Below, piece after piece: positions 12,020 to 23,586 of a stretch of DNA of 64,000 nt. Origin of the DNA: Rhizophagus irregularis (lineage: Eukaryota; Glomeromycota; Glomeromycetes; Glomerales; Glomeraceae); contig NC_089432.1 in the NCBI RefSeq assembly GCF_026210795.1, forward strand, positions 3,720,001 through 3,784,000, given 5' to 3'. The notes below the pieces were generated by a model, which searched no databases, had not been told where the DNA came from, and was given only the letters and a program-made list of their open reading frames with translations. The translations under genes were made by a program, and so were the position numbers. Position 1 is the stretch's first letter; every line of letters starts with the position of its first letter.

Positions 12020-12132
12020 CTTGCTAATTCCTTTAGTGTAATAACCTAAGGAATTGACGGATGGCGGATGTTCCGGATGGCGAATATCCCCTTGTTAATT
12101 CCTTTAGTGTAATAGCCTAAGGAATTGACGGA
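12020..12132. repeat. Tandem pair of hairpin-forming repeats
   Basis: Two copies, 71 bp apart, of a 40-bp unit that is itself a hairpin: AATTCCTTTAG pairs with CTAAGGAATT around a loop of about 8 nt. Copy 1 is 12020-12061 and copy 2 is 12091-12132, with two or so differences. It could be the end of a mobile element. It lies about 180 bp past the 3' end of the minus-strand F-box gene. Confidence 0.6.
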
Positions 12133-12313
12133 TTGTCCATTAAGTTCCGTCATTTCCGTAGTTCCGTGGAGGTCGGGCAACCAACTGATCGATTTAAACG
12201 TTAATTACGTTGACAGGTTAAAAAAAAAATACCAATGTGTTTAGAAAAAAAAGAAATATTTTATTTACTCTATAAAAGGTATATAAAAATGTATATATAC
12301 AGAAATCTTATAA

Positions 12314-13849
12314 CTACAAAGATAATATATCCATAGTAGTAGTACATACATCATCATAATAAGTACATGGAGTTGTATAATTGATGGTACCTTTTTTAAT
12401 AACACCTTTTTGATGATAATATTCACATACTCTAATAATATAATGAGAATAAATATTATTATTAAAAACAAATTTTAAAGGTTTTCTTTTCATTTCTTTC
12501 CATAATTCAAAAAATTCTTGTAAATCTAAACTTGAAAAACTCCATCTACCAATTAAATGAATATTATTTAAATGAATAGAAGATTTTAAAGATAATAAAA
12601 TCAAAATAGGTTTAGCTAAAACAATATCAATAGGAATAAAATTATTATTTGGAGTAAAAATAGATTTAAAATGAATAATAATTTTTCTAATTTTTGGACA
12701 AGAAATTAATAAATCTTCAAAATTTTTTAAATAAAATACAGAAATTAACCAAATAGGTAAAACTTCAATATTAGGACAAGTTGATTTAATAATATTAAAA
12801 TAATAATCAATAGAAGAAGAAGGTATTGGAGAAGATTTTTGAATATGAATATAAAGAATTTTAAGGGAACCTTTAGTATTTTCTATTAATTTAGTAAAAA
12901 TTGATAAATGTTCACCTTTAACATTTACTAAAGAAAGAATTTCAAGTTTTGGTAAAATAACATTAGATAAAATTTCAATACCTTCATCATGATATAAACT
13001 AATATGATAAAAAATTTTTAATTCAGTTAAATTAATAAAAGAAGAAATAATATTAGCAGATAAACAAATACAACTACAAAGTTCAAGAATTTTTAAAGAA
13101 TTAGAAAGATAATCAATAGATTTTTTATTATTAAAAATAAATTTTTGTCCAGCGATGAACATAAAATTTATTTCTTTTAAATTTTTTTGTGAAATAAATA
13201 AATTTTCAATATCATTCATTGTATCTTCATATATATAAATTAAAAAAATTTCAATACGTTTTAAAGTATGAACATTTTTTGATAATTCAATAATCATTTC
13301 TTTAGGGTAAGAAATAAAAATTTTTAAAATAGAAAGTGATGATAAATGAATTTTTGATTCTGGATATTCAAAAATATTAAAATTTGGTATTTCAAGAGAT
13401 TTAATTTTACATTGTTTAATGAATAATTCCCAAAATTCTTTGTTAAATATTTGTTCTAATTGTTCCCCATTATTATAATTTATTATTTCTTCAAAATTGT
13501 TTCTTATTAATTGATTAATAACACCAACAGGAATTATTTGAATATATGAAACATAATTGAACAAAGGTTTTTGTAATAATGAAGGATTTAAATAAATTTG
13601 AAATTGTTTTGAAAGTTTTTGTTTTGTTTCTAATGTTAAACATTTAATTATTGTTTTACCAAGAATTTTCCAATAAATTCTTTCTAATTCATTTGTTAAT
13701 GAATTAAATGTTGGCCATGGATTTCTCCATAATATTGGTACAACAAATTGACAATATGTTCTGTTTGTAATTAAACACGAATATAATGTTCTTTTATCTT
13801 CCGAAAGTTGTTCCAAGATTTCTCTAATACAATCTTCTGGAAGTATCAT
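12314..13849 (-). CDS. F-box protein with degenerate leucine-rich repeats, 511 aa
   Basis: A single-exon gene. Residues 2-45 form an F-box (LPEDCIREILEQLSEDKRTL, then CLITN and VPILWRNPW), the helix pair that binds Skp1 in SCF ubiquitin ligases. The remainder is rich in Leu, Ile and Asn with irregular repeats (SLSILKIF, NLKEINFMF, SLKILELCSC, NLTELKIF, KLEILSLVNV), consistent with a divergent leucine-rich-repeat substrate-binding region. The start codon directly precedes the F-box, and an A/T-rich leader with long homopolymers follows upstream. It is a clear paralogue of the gene at 23587-25149: the two share the order of blocks up to the RKPL-NNN-Y-II segment, then diverge at the C-terminus. 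Substrate unknown. Such F-box genes are strongly expanded in Glomeromycotina. Confidence 0.85.
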   Translation of the reverse strand: MILPEDCIREILEQLSEDKRTLYSCLITNRTYCQFVVPILWRNPWPTFNSLTNELERIYWKILGKTIIKCLTLETKQKLSKQFQIYLNPSLLQKPLFNYVSYIQIIPVGVINQLIRNNFEEIINYNNGEQLEQIFNKEFWELFIKQCKIKSLEIPNFNIFEYPESKIHLSSLSILKIFISYPKEMIIELSKNVHTLKRIEIFLIYIYEDTMNDIENLFISQKNLKEINFMFIAGQKFIFNNKKSIDYLSNSLKILELCSCICLSANIISSFINLTELKIFYHISLYHDEGIEILSNVILPKLEILSLVNVKGEHLSIFTKLIENTKGSLKILYIHIQKSSPIPSSSIDYYFNIIKSTCPNIEVLPIWLISVFYLKNFEDLLISCPKIRKIIIHFKSIFTPNNNFIPIDIVLAKPILILLSLKSSIHLNNIHLIGRWSFSSLDLQEFFELWKEMKRKPLKFVFNNNIYSHYIIRVCEYYHQKGVIKKGTINYTTPCTYYDDVCTTTMDILSL

Positions 13850-15479
13850 TTTTTTTTTGAGTGAGAATTATGAAATTTGAATTATTTAAAGAATTTAATT
13901 GATTTAATGAAGAAGGGAAAAAAGAAAAGAAAAAAAAAAAACGAAAAATATGGCTTGTTTAAAAAAAAACTGAATCTATTTATATCATCTCAAACACATG
14001 ATTACACAATGTAATGAAAAAAAAAATAATCGTTAATATACCGCAGTAATATTACACAGTAAGATATTTAAAAAAAATAAATAATAAATAATAATTATAT
14101 ATATACATATTTATTTTTTTCTAGTTTTCTAAAATTTTCATATTTGGATATTTGTAACTCGTAAATATCTATTTTATTTAAAAATAAATAAATAAATAAA
14201 GAACAGGAGAAAAAAAAAAAAAAAATTTTTTTTTAAAAAAAAAAAACAGGAAACGAATCATGATTTTTTTTTTTTACAATCAAACAAATAAACATGAGCC
14301 GATCAAAAATTCCATTATTAACTTGAAAATGATTTGCATTGACATAACTAAATAACGCGATAGATGTTTGAACTTTATGATCATCTGATCGAATACAATC
14401 ATTTATTAGTGGTCAGATGGATTGTTAGTTAGCTTTATAAGTTTTGATTTTTGATTCATACTCTTTTTTTATCCGTTCCCTTTAAATATACAACAGTACT
14501 AGAGTTAGGGAGGGCCTAAGGATAAAATATAATAGGTAAGAGATGTTTGGCGCACTCATTTAAGAGTACAATTTGACGTTGGATGGATTGGCATGATACC
14601 GAATTCATATGAGCTTGTAACGCGATTCTGCTGCTCCATAATTTTCCATATACAGGTCTGTATCACGTAAGACTTATTTTCTCATCTTTACGTCACTAAT
14701 ATACGATGAAGTTATAGAATTGCACTAAGTGTGTTACTCATGATTACCTTCATGAAAATTATAAGTGATTAGCTGAGTTTATAAATGATTGGGAATCGTT
14801 TACATATTTCCCAAGTCTCATATAGATAGCCGGGAAATCTCTAATTTTAGTTTAAAATAGTTAATTAGTTACGTAATCACATGTTATATACTTATGTGAC
14901 ACGCTCCGGGAGATTACCCATTTATTCATTTATTTCATGGGTAGGGGAACACTAAAGTTTTTTTCATTCGGGAAAAACCCTATTACCCATGAAATAAATA
15001 ATACTTATATATACTTTGGAATAAAGTATTGGTAATTAAGTATAAAGTAGTGGAATTCATGACTTACAATTGATTTTTATTATTATTATAATATAACGTT
15101 TAATATAATATTAAATAATGATCTAAAGAATTTTCAAATCAATTTTTAATGCAATATAGCTTTATATTATAAACTATACTTAATAATATTTTTTGAATTT
15201 TATGTATCAGAAAAAAAAATACTCTTGTCTAACAATAGTATGAACTTGGTTTTATTTGATTGTTGGTTACAGCATTCAGCATATTCAACATAGAAGTATC
15301 TGTTCCTGGCATATTAAGAGTATTGCAATGAGTGTGCTTCTTTCTTTCAAATTTTTCCGCGTTTACTCAATCAAGTGGCATGCTTATCTGGCTTATATCA
15401 GAGGTCGTCACGATTAGTTCTCTGAGATAATCGGAAGATGAAATCACATTCATGTCTTTCAATATCAGTGATACCTAAA
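13850..15479. other. Spacer with homopolymers and one hairpin
   Basis: No gene seen. Long A and T runs lie at 13921-14275. A 16-bp inverted repeat (ATTTATTTCATGGGTA at 14928-14943 against its complement at 14984-14999) frames a 40-nt loop and may be a small element end. Confidence 0.5.
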
Positions 15480-15737
15480 TTAATTAATATTGTGGAGTTG
15501 TACAGTATATACCCTAGTTGGGTTGGGATTGCGTATTATATCAGTGCTGCCGTCTCCTACTTCAATATTGAATGTTGCATTATTCTTCCTTTCCAGATAC
15601 GTTATAACGTCAGTCAATTGTCCTCGCACATCTATCTCCAATTCATCCACAAACGGTGGATATATTTGGAGGCACTTTCCTAAGCTTCCACTATGTTGAC
15701 CAGCATGAGAGTGATAAATTTTAATAGCTAGGTAAAA
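15480..15737 (-). pseudogene. Orphan exon-like open frame, unknown protein
   Basis: An 86-codon open frame on the minus strand without a start, possibly entered through an acceptor TTTTACCTAG near 15727. It is clearly protein-like: KIYHSHAGQHSGSLGKCLQI, then VRGQLTDVITYLERKNN and FNIEVGDGS. Upstream (about 15745-15840) short fragments such as ARVRLNNGEVIDL continue in other frames with stops. I read it as a remnant of a spliced gene or element. No family is recognised. Confidence 0.3.
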
Positions 15738-16924
15738 TCATTATTGGCTGAGCCGGCGTGATTGAATGAGGTCCTAGAGATCTATAACTTCTCCATTATT
15801 TAAACGGACTCTGGCAAGTTTTTTTTCCTTCTTAAGATGGATTTTGTTCAAGTAAACGATCCTTAAGAAGGTCTTTGCTTTGGTTTTATAATGATATTAA
15901 ATATTAGTATGATGAAAGAAGTTGGCAGAATAAATCAAGCAGTCCTTATACTTTTATCATTGTCAACTAAAAATCATTGTCAACTAAAAAAACAATTGAA
16001 TTAGGTTGACTGATTTGGCTATCATCCCGTTGAATTGATTCTTTGGAGTATTTCTCTCATGTGTCGTTTTAAAGTTAAATTTATGGCTCATATCAATTTT
16101 CATGTGCTATCATTTAACGATAAAATTTTAACAATTCTGATAAGACTTTACTTTTTTAGAAATCAATATTTTCTTTTTAAAGTATATAATAAAAATATAA
16201 GATGATCGATGGAAAAAAAATTGGGATAAAATCTGATCATTTATATTTATTTATTGTTGTTTGTTTTAAGTATTTAAGACCGATTATTATTATTTTTTTT
16301 ACAAAAAGTTATTTTTAGAAGAAGGACGATTTTATTCTTATACATTTACTTTCGATTTCATACCTTTTTTTTTTTAAGGATCGAAATGAAATACGCGTTT
16401 TCTTCGAATCAAAATTGTATCTTTATTCATGTGTATGTATATACAGTATATAACTATCAGGAGAAGATCCGTTTTGTTATTAAATAATTATATTTAAATA
16501 TTTAAATATTTAATGACTTTACTATTTAAAAAAAATTGGAAAAAACCGGAACAATAAATAATATATGTAACGAGTATTAAACTTACTTTGGGCCTGGTTA
16601 ACAATTACTCCACTGTCAATCACCTTTTAATTTTTTTTCTAATATTTTGTTTGAGGTTACATATTAATAATTACTAAATTAGGACAATATTAAAAAAAAA
16701 AGTTATTATTTTTAATATATGTTAAAAAAAAAAATTTATATTTAATTTTATAAAAATTACCATATAGATGATTCCTGTCGACGAAACGTTTATCGGTGGA
16801 ATGAATTGAATGCATCCCATTATCTTTATTGCGTTGCGTTTAATCTATGTACTTTATTAAATATTACTTTATCACACAAAAAACATTAACATATTTCAAA
16901 ATAATAAAAACTTTTATTTTTCAG
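15738..16924. other. Spacer, no intact gene seen
   Basis: The first 100 bp carries upstream scraps of the preceding relic. The remainder is AT-rich, with homopolymers and no supportable gene. Confidence 0.45.
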
Positions 16925-17030
16925 AAAATCGAAATGATTTACTAGTAATGGAATATGCTGATGGTGGCTATCTTCATAAATATTTTAAAAATAAAATTTA
17001 AATACTTTTTTTGGAAGATTAAATATATCT
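16925..17030 (+). pseudogene. Protein kinase exon-3 fragment (TKL type)
   Basis: After an acceptor (TTTTTCAG at 16917-16924) the plus strand reads NRNDLLVMEYADGGYLHKYF. This is the hinge and early C-lobe segment that begins exon 3 of the intact kinase at 30522, where the matching text is NERCYLVMEYADSGTLRQYL. A stop follows at 16999, and decayed remnants (LED, IYLRH) trail off. No other kinase exons are present. It is a dead fragment of the local family. Confidence 0.6.
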
Positions 17031-18125
17031 TAGACACAACAATTAATCTGAACTATATCATCAATATTTCGAAATCTTTCGTTCGATGAACTCTATAAAT
17101 CTAAAACGCTATTATTATTCACAACCTTTTTCATACTCATAATAATAAAATTTACAAGTATAATATTGTTCCAATATATGCTCAATTATAACAAAAAGAA
17201 ATATTCAATAAGGTGAAATAATCAGGTGATGCTACCAGGTGATGCTATCAGGTGACAAGTTCATTATAAAGCCAATAATTTTATAAGAACTTATGACTAG
17301 TATCTGCAGGAAAAGTATTTATAAAATTAAAATCCCCCTCCACCGGACAAAAATAAACTTTAATAATTACGAGTAATAGTAAATAATATATGGTTTTATA
17401 ACTATTGTTCGACATTTCTAATTCTAATTTATAAATGAATGAAATTTTTTAAAATTTGGTTAAAGGAAGTAATAGGAATTAAATGATAAATTAAGGAAGA
17501 GTAATAAGAATGAATTTTTGTATGTAGCATAGTCAAAGATTGTTATGATTTGACCATTTTTGTTGTCGATAAATTTTCAGAGATATCGTTTCCCAACATC
17601 TAAAGCAAGAATTCTTTATATGTTGAGGAATCTTTAGGGCAATATATATATATATTATACTTTATATCGCAATAGCGACAAAATCTACATTTGCCACAAG
17701 AATTCTTCTGACTCTTAGTTTCTCAACTTGATTATAGTAACTTCGCACATAGATGATTGAATATCTAAGGAGAGAATGGAGAGAATATTTTAGTAGACTA
17801 TTAATTAATCAAAGTAATAACTAGAACTAAAATTCAAATATTATTTACCATCACACAACTAAACTACCATCATGAAAAGGTAGCATTATTCTTTTCTTTA
17901 AACGGTATGTTTAGGAAATTTTTTTTTAGGTCAATGTAAGGAATTACACTGAATAAATAAAATGAAACCATAGACGCTTCTTCAATTCTCTGAAAATCAA
18001 TCACCCGACTTGAACTGGAGTGCTATTAAAAAAAAAATAAAAAAGTAAAAAAATAAATAAAAATAATATAAATAAATACAAATTTAAAATAATTAATTTC
18101 AACAATTATTTAATGAATAATTACC
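17031..18125. other. Spacer between kinase fragments
   Basis: No gene seen. A short direct repeat GGTGATGCTA occurs three times near 17225-17255. Confidence 0.45.
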
Positions 18126-18305
18126 CAAATCACGATGAAAAAAATTCTTTAAATTGATATAGCGTGAGTAAGCTCGTAATGTTAAATTATATTTATTTTT
18201 ACAAAAAAGATCGTTAAAATTATCCTTTAAATATTTATAAAGAAAACCACCGTCAGCATATCCCACTGCTAATAAGTAATTTTTCAATTGTATCATTTGG
18301 ATTTT
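18126..18305 (-). pseudogene. Protein kinase exon-3 fragment, opposite strand
   Basis: The minus strand after an acceptor (TATATTTCAG|AAAAT) reproduces exon 3 of the same kinase family: YLLAVGYADGGFLYKYLKDN, later FHRDL at the usual exon end, with one extra G before the expected donor (TTGGGTAATT instead of TTGGTAATT). A frameshift lies near the 5' side, so the long frame starts at an internal ATG (18296). The HRD motif survives, but no other exons are found. Confidence 0.6.
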
Positions 18306-18664
18306 CTGAAATATAATAATAATGAGAAAATTTTATTAGTTGAAATTCATCAAATCTTTATAATAATAACTTATTATTACAAAATAATTTGTACCTTTAC
18401 ATAAAAATTTTTAATCTCATAAAAAGAGGTTAAACAGAATTAACGCTCACAATAATCAACGCTCATAATGACGTTTAATCTAATAAATTATAAAAAAAAA
18501 TGATTTTTAGTCAAGGTTTCAGTCAAAGAGTTCATTCAAAAAAAGGCACAAACAATATGGTGAAATATACTGTACCTTATCATGCTAACGTAATATATTG
18601 TAGGTATTTTTAATACCAAATTCTTGCGAATTTTTTCTTGAATTGCAATGTAAGAAGTAAAGAA

Positions 18665-18776
18665 TAATTTAGAGTTGCAGACATTTATCAAGTCAAAGGT
18701 GAACGACATATTAACTACCGAATTAACCTATATGACTTATGTTATTTCATGTTCTTATGTCTGCAACCCTAAATTA
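18665..18776. mobile_element. 112-bp inverted-repeat mini-element
   Basis: The 20-bp terminal arms are TAATTTAGAGTTGCAGACAT on the left and its complement with one mismatch on the right. The interior has no coding capacity. It could be a solo foldback element or MITE. A target duplication is not certain. Confidence 0.55.
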
Positions 18777-21084
18777 GATATACGTGGGAAAGTTTTAAAT
18801 GTACGAAAAATAAAACGAAAGATTTTTTTTTAAATTTTTTTTTTTTTAAAAAAAAAATGATTCCTGGATCCTGGTCACTTGGATCACTTGATCACTAAAA
18901 TCTGAGTAACATACTATATTTATTGAACATTTGGTTAGTGTGACTGTATTTTGATCGAATAGATAATGTAGGTCAAAAAGTTGTCCTGATCAGAAGACCT
19001 GCAGTAGTATAATAATATTTCCAAAAATTTCATCATTTTAACAATTTATAAATTCATATTTATTATCATCACACTATAAACCATGAATAGTAATAATCAA
19101 AGTTCTTACAACATCTCTATTACTGTACTCTCGCGGACCCTGAAATTTTGGACCAAATATACTTCGATAACGTAATTTGCAAAATAATTTGAGAAGATAA
19201 CAAAAAGATTACTAATTCATGTTTTAAAGAGAAAAAAAAAAAAATTTTTTTAAAGTTTGGTTACGACGGCGTTTAAAAACTTGTTTATTGCATATCTTTC
19301 AATGATAATGAACATCCAACCTTTCCTATTAAAAAGAAAAAAAAAATTAGAAAAAAAATTTACCATAATTTAGCTAGACTAATATCAATGAAAAAATAAA
19401 AAATAGTATTATAAGAAATTTAAAACAACCAGTCATATTTTAAAGTACCATTTTTGGTCTCATTGAAGATTAAATCGCTAACCGGATCGTACGCGATAAT
19501 AAATATATAAATAAAAATCTATAAACAAATCAATTAATTTTGCGGTTTCATTTTCATTATTCATCTCCGATTATTCCGATTACTTTTTCTTTGTTGTTAT
19601 TTAATCTAATTACTAAAATATTATTATTTATATTAAATAAAATATATTGAAGCTATTAATAAAGAATAAAAAAGAAAATTCTTTATAAATGCAATAACAG
19701 ATAACGCAAATTGATAATATAAATTACAAAATGTGTGTTGCGAAAAGAAAATATTCTTTAAAGAATCGCACTGTTATAGAAATGAGGCTCCCCAATTCCC
19801 CAATACTAAAAACACTTTTGGATAAATTATTTTCAATCAGAAAAAAAACAAAGAAAAAAATGGTGCCACAAAAATAAAAAGATTACCGGTTTCAATTCAA
19901 TTCATCAAGATAAACATCCTGTGATGAAACGTTAATTAAAATTTGATTTTTTACCGTTTTACCATTTGTTCCCATCACAATGATCAGCGATAATATTTTT
20001 TTCGTTCATTAGATGTGCTGTTGAGCTTATCTTCAAAGTCTCTTCAGTCTCTTCACGAAATTTATTCCTTTCTCGTTCGCAGTTCGCTCTCTGCTCCTGT
20101 TTTTAATTGATCGATTACTCGCAACAAATGTCTAAAAAAAACCACGAAACGATAAATCAATCCATGTGAAACAAAATCGTAAGATAATCTCTGCATAACA
20201 ATTACATTTGTACGGCATATAATAAAGCCGAGTTTCACATTTCTTTTATTACCAAATAAAGTAAAACAAATACCAGAGCATCACAATAAGAACACCCGAA
20301 CTAACTACATCATAATAAAAAAAAAATTGACTTGAAATAAAATTAAAAGATTAATTCTTTTTAAAGAGTGCCTTAATAAATCATCAAAGTTTGTAAAAAG
20401 TATAGTGAGCGTCGAAATATCCATCTAACGTGTCGCAGACTCGCAGTAAATCCTGATAGGACAACCCGAGCAACGTTATGATTATCGGCAAATCATCACA
20501 TCCGTTAACAATGGGTATGATCTACTATTTCATTTTATCAAACTTTATCATTTTATTTTTTAATATGATTATAAATTTTAATTTCAATTTGTCTTTTTTT
20601 GATTAAGATTCTTTAACAAAGAAATTTCTACGTTTCATTGGTTCGTTGTTGTAAGTCGTACCCAGTGTTTGTTGTACGGCAAATAAAATTCAACTTGAAT
20701 GAATAACGTTTTTTTGTCATTTTTTAGTTCCAATATATGGAAATTGATTATTTTCTAATTCAGTGTTGGCGTGAGAAAAGAAGTTTTGTTCATAATCACA
20801 TATGATCGATATGCATCAAAAAATTAAGAATATTATCGTGACCTTTGAATTTGTGGTACAAAATTCATACATGGGAATAATGTCTTATCAATAATTTTAT
20901 TATAAATAGATAGAAAAAAAGTTTTCAAAAATTTTCCCTTTTCTTTTTTTCGTTAAAAAAAATAAAAAAATAAAAATAAAATAAAGTACCAACCGAATAA
21001 TCCTATATTTAAAAACCGACACTGTGGTTCACATTTTTTTAAAATTTTCATATATACCATTTTTTACATTTTCTAATAAAAAAC
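18777..21084. other. Spacer upstream of the kinase-Sel1 gene
   Basis: AT-rich with long A/T runs near 18825-18855 and 19230-19255. No gene seen. The 100 bp before 21085 is T-rich, as expected for the promoter and leader of the downstream gene. Confidence 0.5.
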
Positions 21085-23223
21085 ATGTCTTCTTCTTCTA
21101 ACTATGAATGCGTTAATTGGATTGAAGAAGCTATTTCGAATAAGTATCTTGAATATTATAAATTCGAGGAGTTCAAGAATATTGAATCGGTTGGTACTTG
21201 CGATAATGTTGGGACTACTTATCGCGCTAATTGGAAAAATTGGAGGCAAATTTTCGGGTTAAAAAATCTTTTTTATATTAATGACACCACTGTTAAGGAA
21301 CTTGTTAATGAGGTAATATTTAATAATTAATTAGTATTTGCTAAACCTTTTGGCCCGTAGGTTAGAATACTCTTGGACTAATAATTTATTTTATTATTAA
21401 AAATTAGCTTAAACTTCATCGTAAAGTTGATTTTCATGATAATATAATCAACTTCTATGGCGTAAGTGAGGCGTGCTCAGGTAAAGTATAAATTAATCTG
21501 CTATTATCATAAAAAAAATTTTAATTAAAATAAATAATTAACATTTTTTTCTTTTTTTTTTAATTTAGGTTCAGGTATTAAGAAATATTTGTTAGTAGTG
21601 GATTATGCCGACTGTGGTTCTCTCAAACAATATTTGGGAGATAACTTTAATAAACTCACTTGGAAAGATAAATTCCAATTGGCATACCAACTGACTAACG
21701 TTATGTCATACTTACATTATGAAGGAATTGTGCATCGTGATTTGGTAATTATTTATTCAACTATTATTTAATTGTTAATTAACTTTTTATAATTTACTTA
21801 CTTATAAATTAAAATTATTTATTTTAATTAGCACTCCGGTAATGTATTGGTCCATCGGGGTAATATCAAGTTGGCCGATCTTGGGTTGTCGAGAAAGCTT
21901 AGGGAAGCTATGTCGATTAAGGAATCAATTGATTTGGTTCCTTATATTGAACCAAAAAGATTAGCTGACCAAAAGTACCCGATAGATGAAAAAAGCGATG
22001 TATATAGTGTTGGCGTGCTATTATGGGAGATATCAAGTGGAAAACCACCTCTTAACTTTCTCCAAAAAGACGGGCCTTACAAATTAAATAGCAATTTTTT
22101 AGCACTGAAAATCTATCAAGGCCAGAGAGAGAACATAGTTCCTGGTACCCCTAAAGATTATTATGACCTTTATCAAGGTAAGATTTTAATCACGATCATT
22201 GTTTTAAATTTATTGATATTTTACTTAATGTGTGTAATTTTTTTATTAGAATGTTGGGATGGTGAACCAAATAAACGACCAACTATGATAAAAGTTGCGG
22301 AGGAATTAAAAAAAATTATTATGAAATGTAATTTAATAAGTAATATAATTTATAATATATATTTAATTACAAACCTCGGGAAGGGGAAGAGGTTTGATGC
22401 GTACGTTCTTAATTATTTTAATGATAATCAAATTGAACCAAAAGCTCTCTATAATTGGCTATTAAATAATCAGCCAAATTCAGATTCTATTTTTTTATTA
22501 GGGTATTTATATTATTATGGAATCGGAGTAGACGCTTCTTACGAGAAAGCGTTCAATTTATTTACATCAGAATTAAACCACACATTAGCATTATATTATG
22601 TTGGACTTTGTTATCAAAATGGACATGGGGTTGAAAAAAACGAGAACTCAGCTTTTGAATATTTCGAATTCTTGGCCAAGAAAAATATTGCCATGGGGCA
22701 GGTTAAGATAGGCTATCTTTATAAGCGCCTTAAACGAGATCAAGATGCTATTTATTGGTATAAAATAGCTGCAGAAAATGGAAATCTTATGGCAATGTAT
22801 AATCTTGCAAATAAATATCTTGGTTTGAAAGATTACGAAAATGCTATTAAGTTTCTCGAAAAAGCGGCGGAAGGAGAATATGTAGAAGCAATAAATGCAT
22901 TGGGATATTGCAATGAAAATGGACTTGGAACTATGATTAATCTTAAGAAAGCGGAAGAGTTATACACCAAGGCGGCAAAATTAGGAGATTCCAAATCTGC
23001 TAATAATCTGGGTGAAATGTTATTTCAAGATAGCGATGAAAATAAAGAGAACTTGGCACGGGCGATTATCTGGTTTAAAGAAGCAGCCGACCTTGGGGAT
23101 GATGTTGCCCACAGGAATTTGAAAATTTTAAGCCAAAATCCCAGTGTTCTCGAAGACCTTAAAAATTTGGGTGAACAAGGTTGTAAAAATAGTGCGATAA
23201 TGATTCTGATGGGGATTCCATAA
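21085..23223 (+). CDS. TKL-type protein kinase with C-terminal Sel1 repeats, five exons, 598 aa
   Basis: Exons 21085-21312, 21408-21480, 21569-21744, 21832-22177 and 22250-23223, with junction phases 0, 1, 0 and 1. The N-terminal kinase domain has the ATP lysine K60 (FGLK), candidate alpha-C Glu E72, HRDL with catalytic D158 and metal ligand N163, and DLG with D175. YIEP stands in place of APE, and the end of the kinase domain is ECWDGEPNKRP. The glycine-rich loop is eroded (VGTCDNVGTTY): one glycine is missing and there is one extra residue, so activity is uncertain. From about residue 290 six or so Sel1 repeats follow (for example ALYYVGLCYQNGHGV, AMYNLANKYLG, AINALGYCNENGLG), a helical scaffold for protein contacts. 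Two acceptors six bases apart (21568 and 21574) are both in frame, so Gly-Ser may be optional at the exon 3 start. The neighbouring pseudokinase at 30.1 kb shares the exon plan. Confidence 0.85.
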
Positions 23224-23449
23224 AAATTAGAGCTGGTTCATCAAATAATTTATTTTATATATTATATATTATTATTATTATTATATTATAGAAAATTATA
23301 AATGTTAATAATAATTAAAAATTAAATAAAAAATTCCTTCAATTCTTAAAAAGTTTTTGTTACATTTACATATATTAATTATAAAGAGGAGTTAAAAAGT
23401 CTATTATATAAAATACATGACACGTTGGTAAATACTTGTAATACTTGTA

Positions 23450-23512
23450 GAATTACGAATTACGAATTACGAATTACGAATTACGAATTACGAATTACGG
23501 ATTACGAATTAC
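23450..23512. repeat. Nine-unit GAATTAC heptamer repeat
   Basis: Sixty-three bases made of nine head-to-tail GAATTAC units, one of them GGATTAC. It lies between the converging kinase-Sel1 and F-box/zinc-finger genes. Near-identical units suggest recent slippage growth. Confidence 0.9.
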
Positions 23513-23586
23513 ATTACTTCCTTACGCTCCCACTTTGTACGATGAAACTGACAAACTAAAAATTAAATTAAATTTTAAACAACTAA

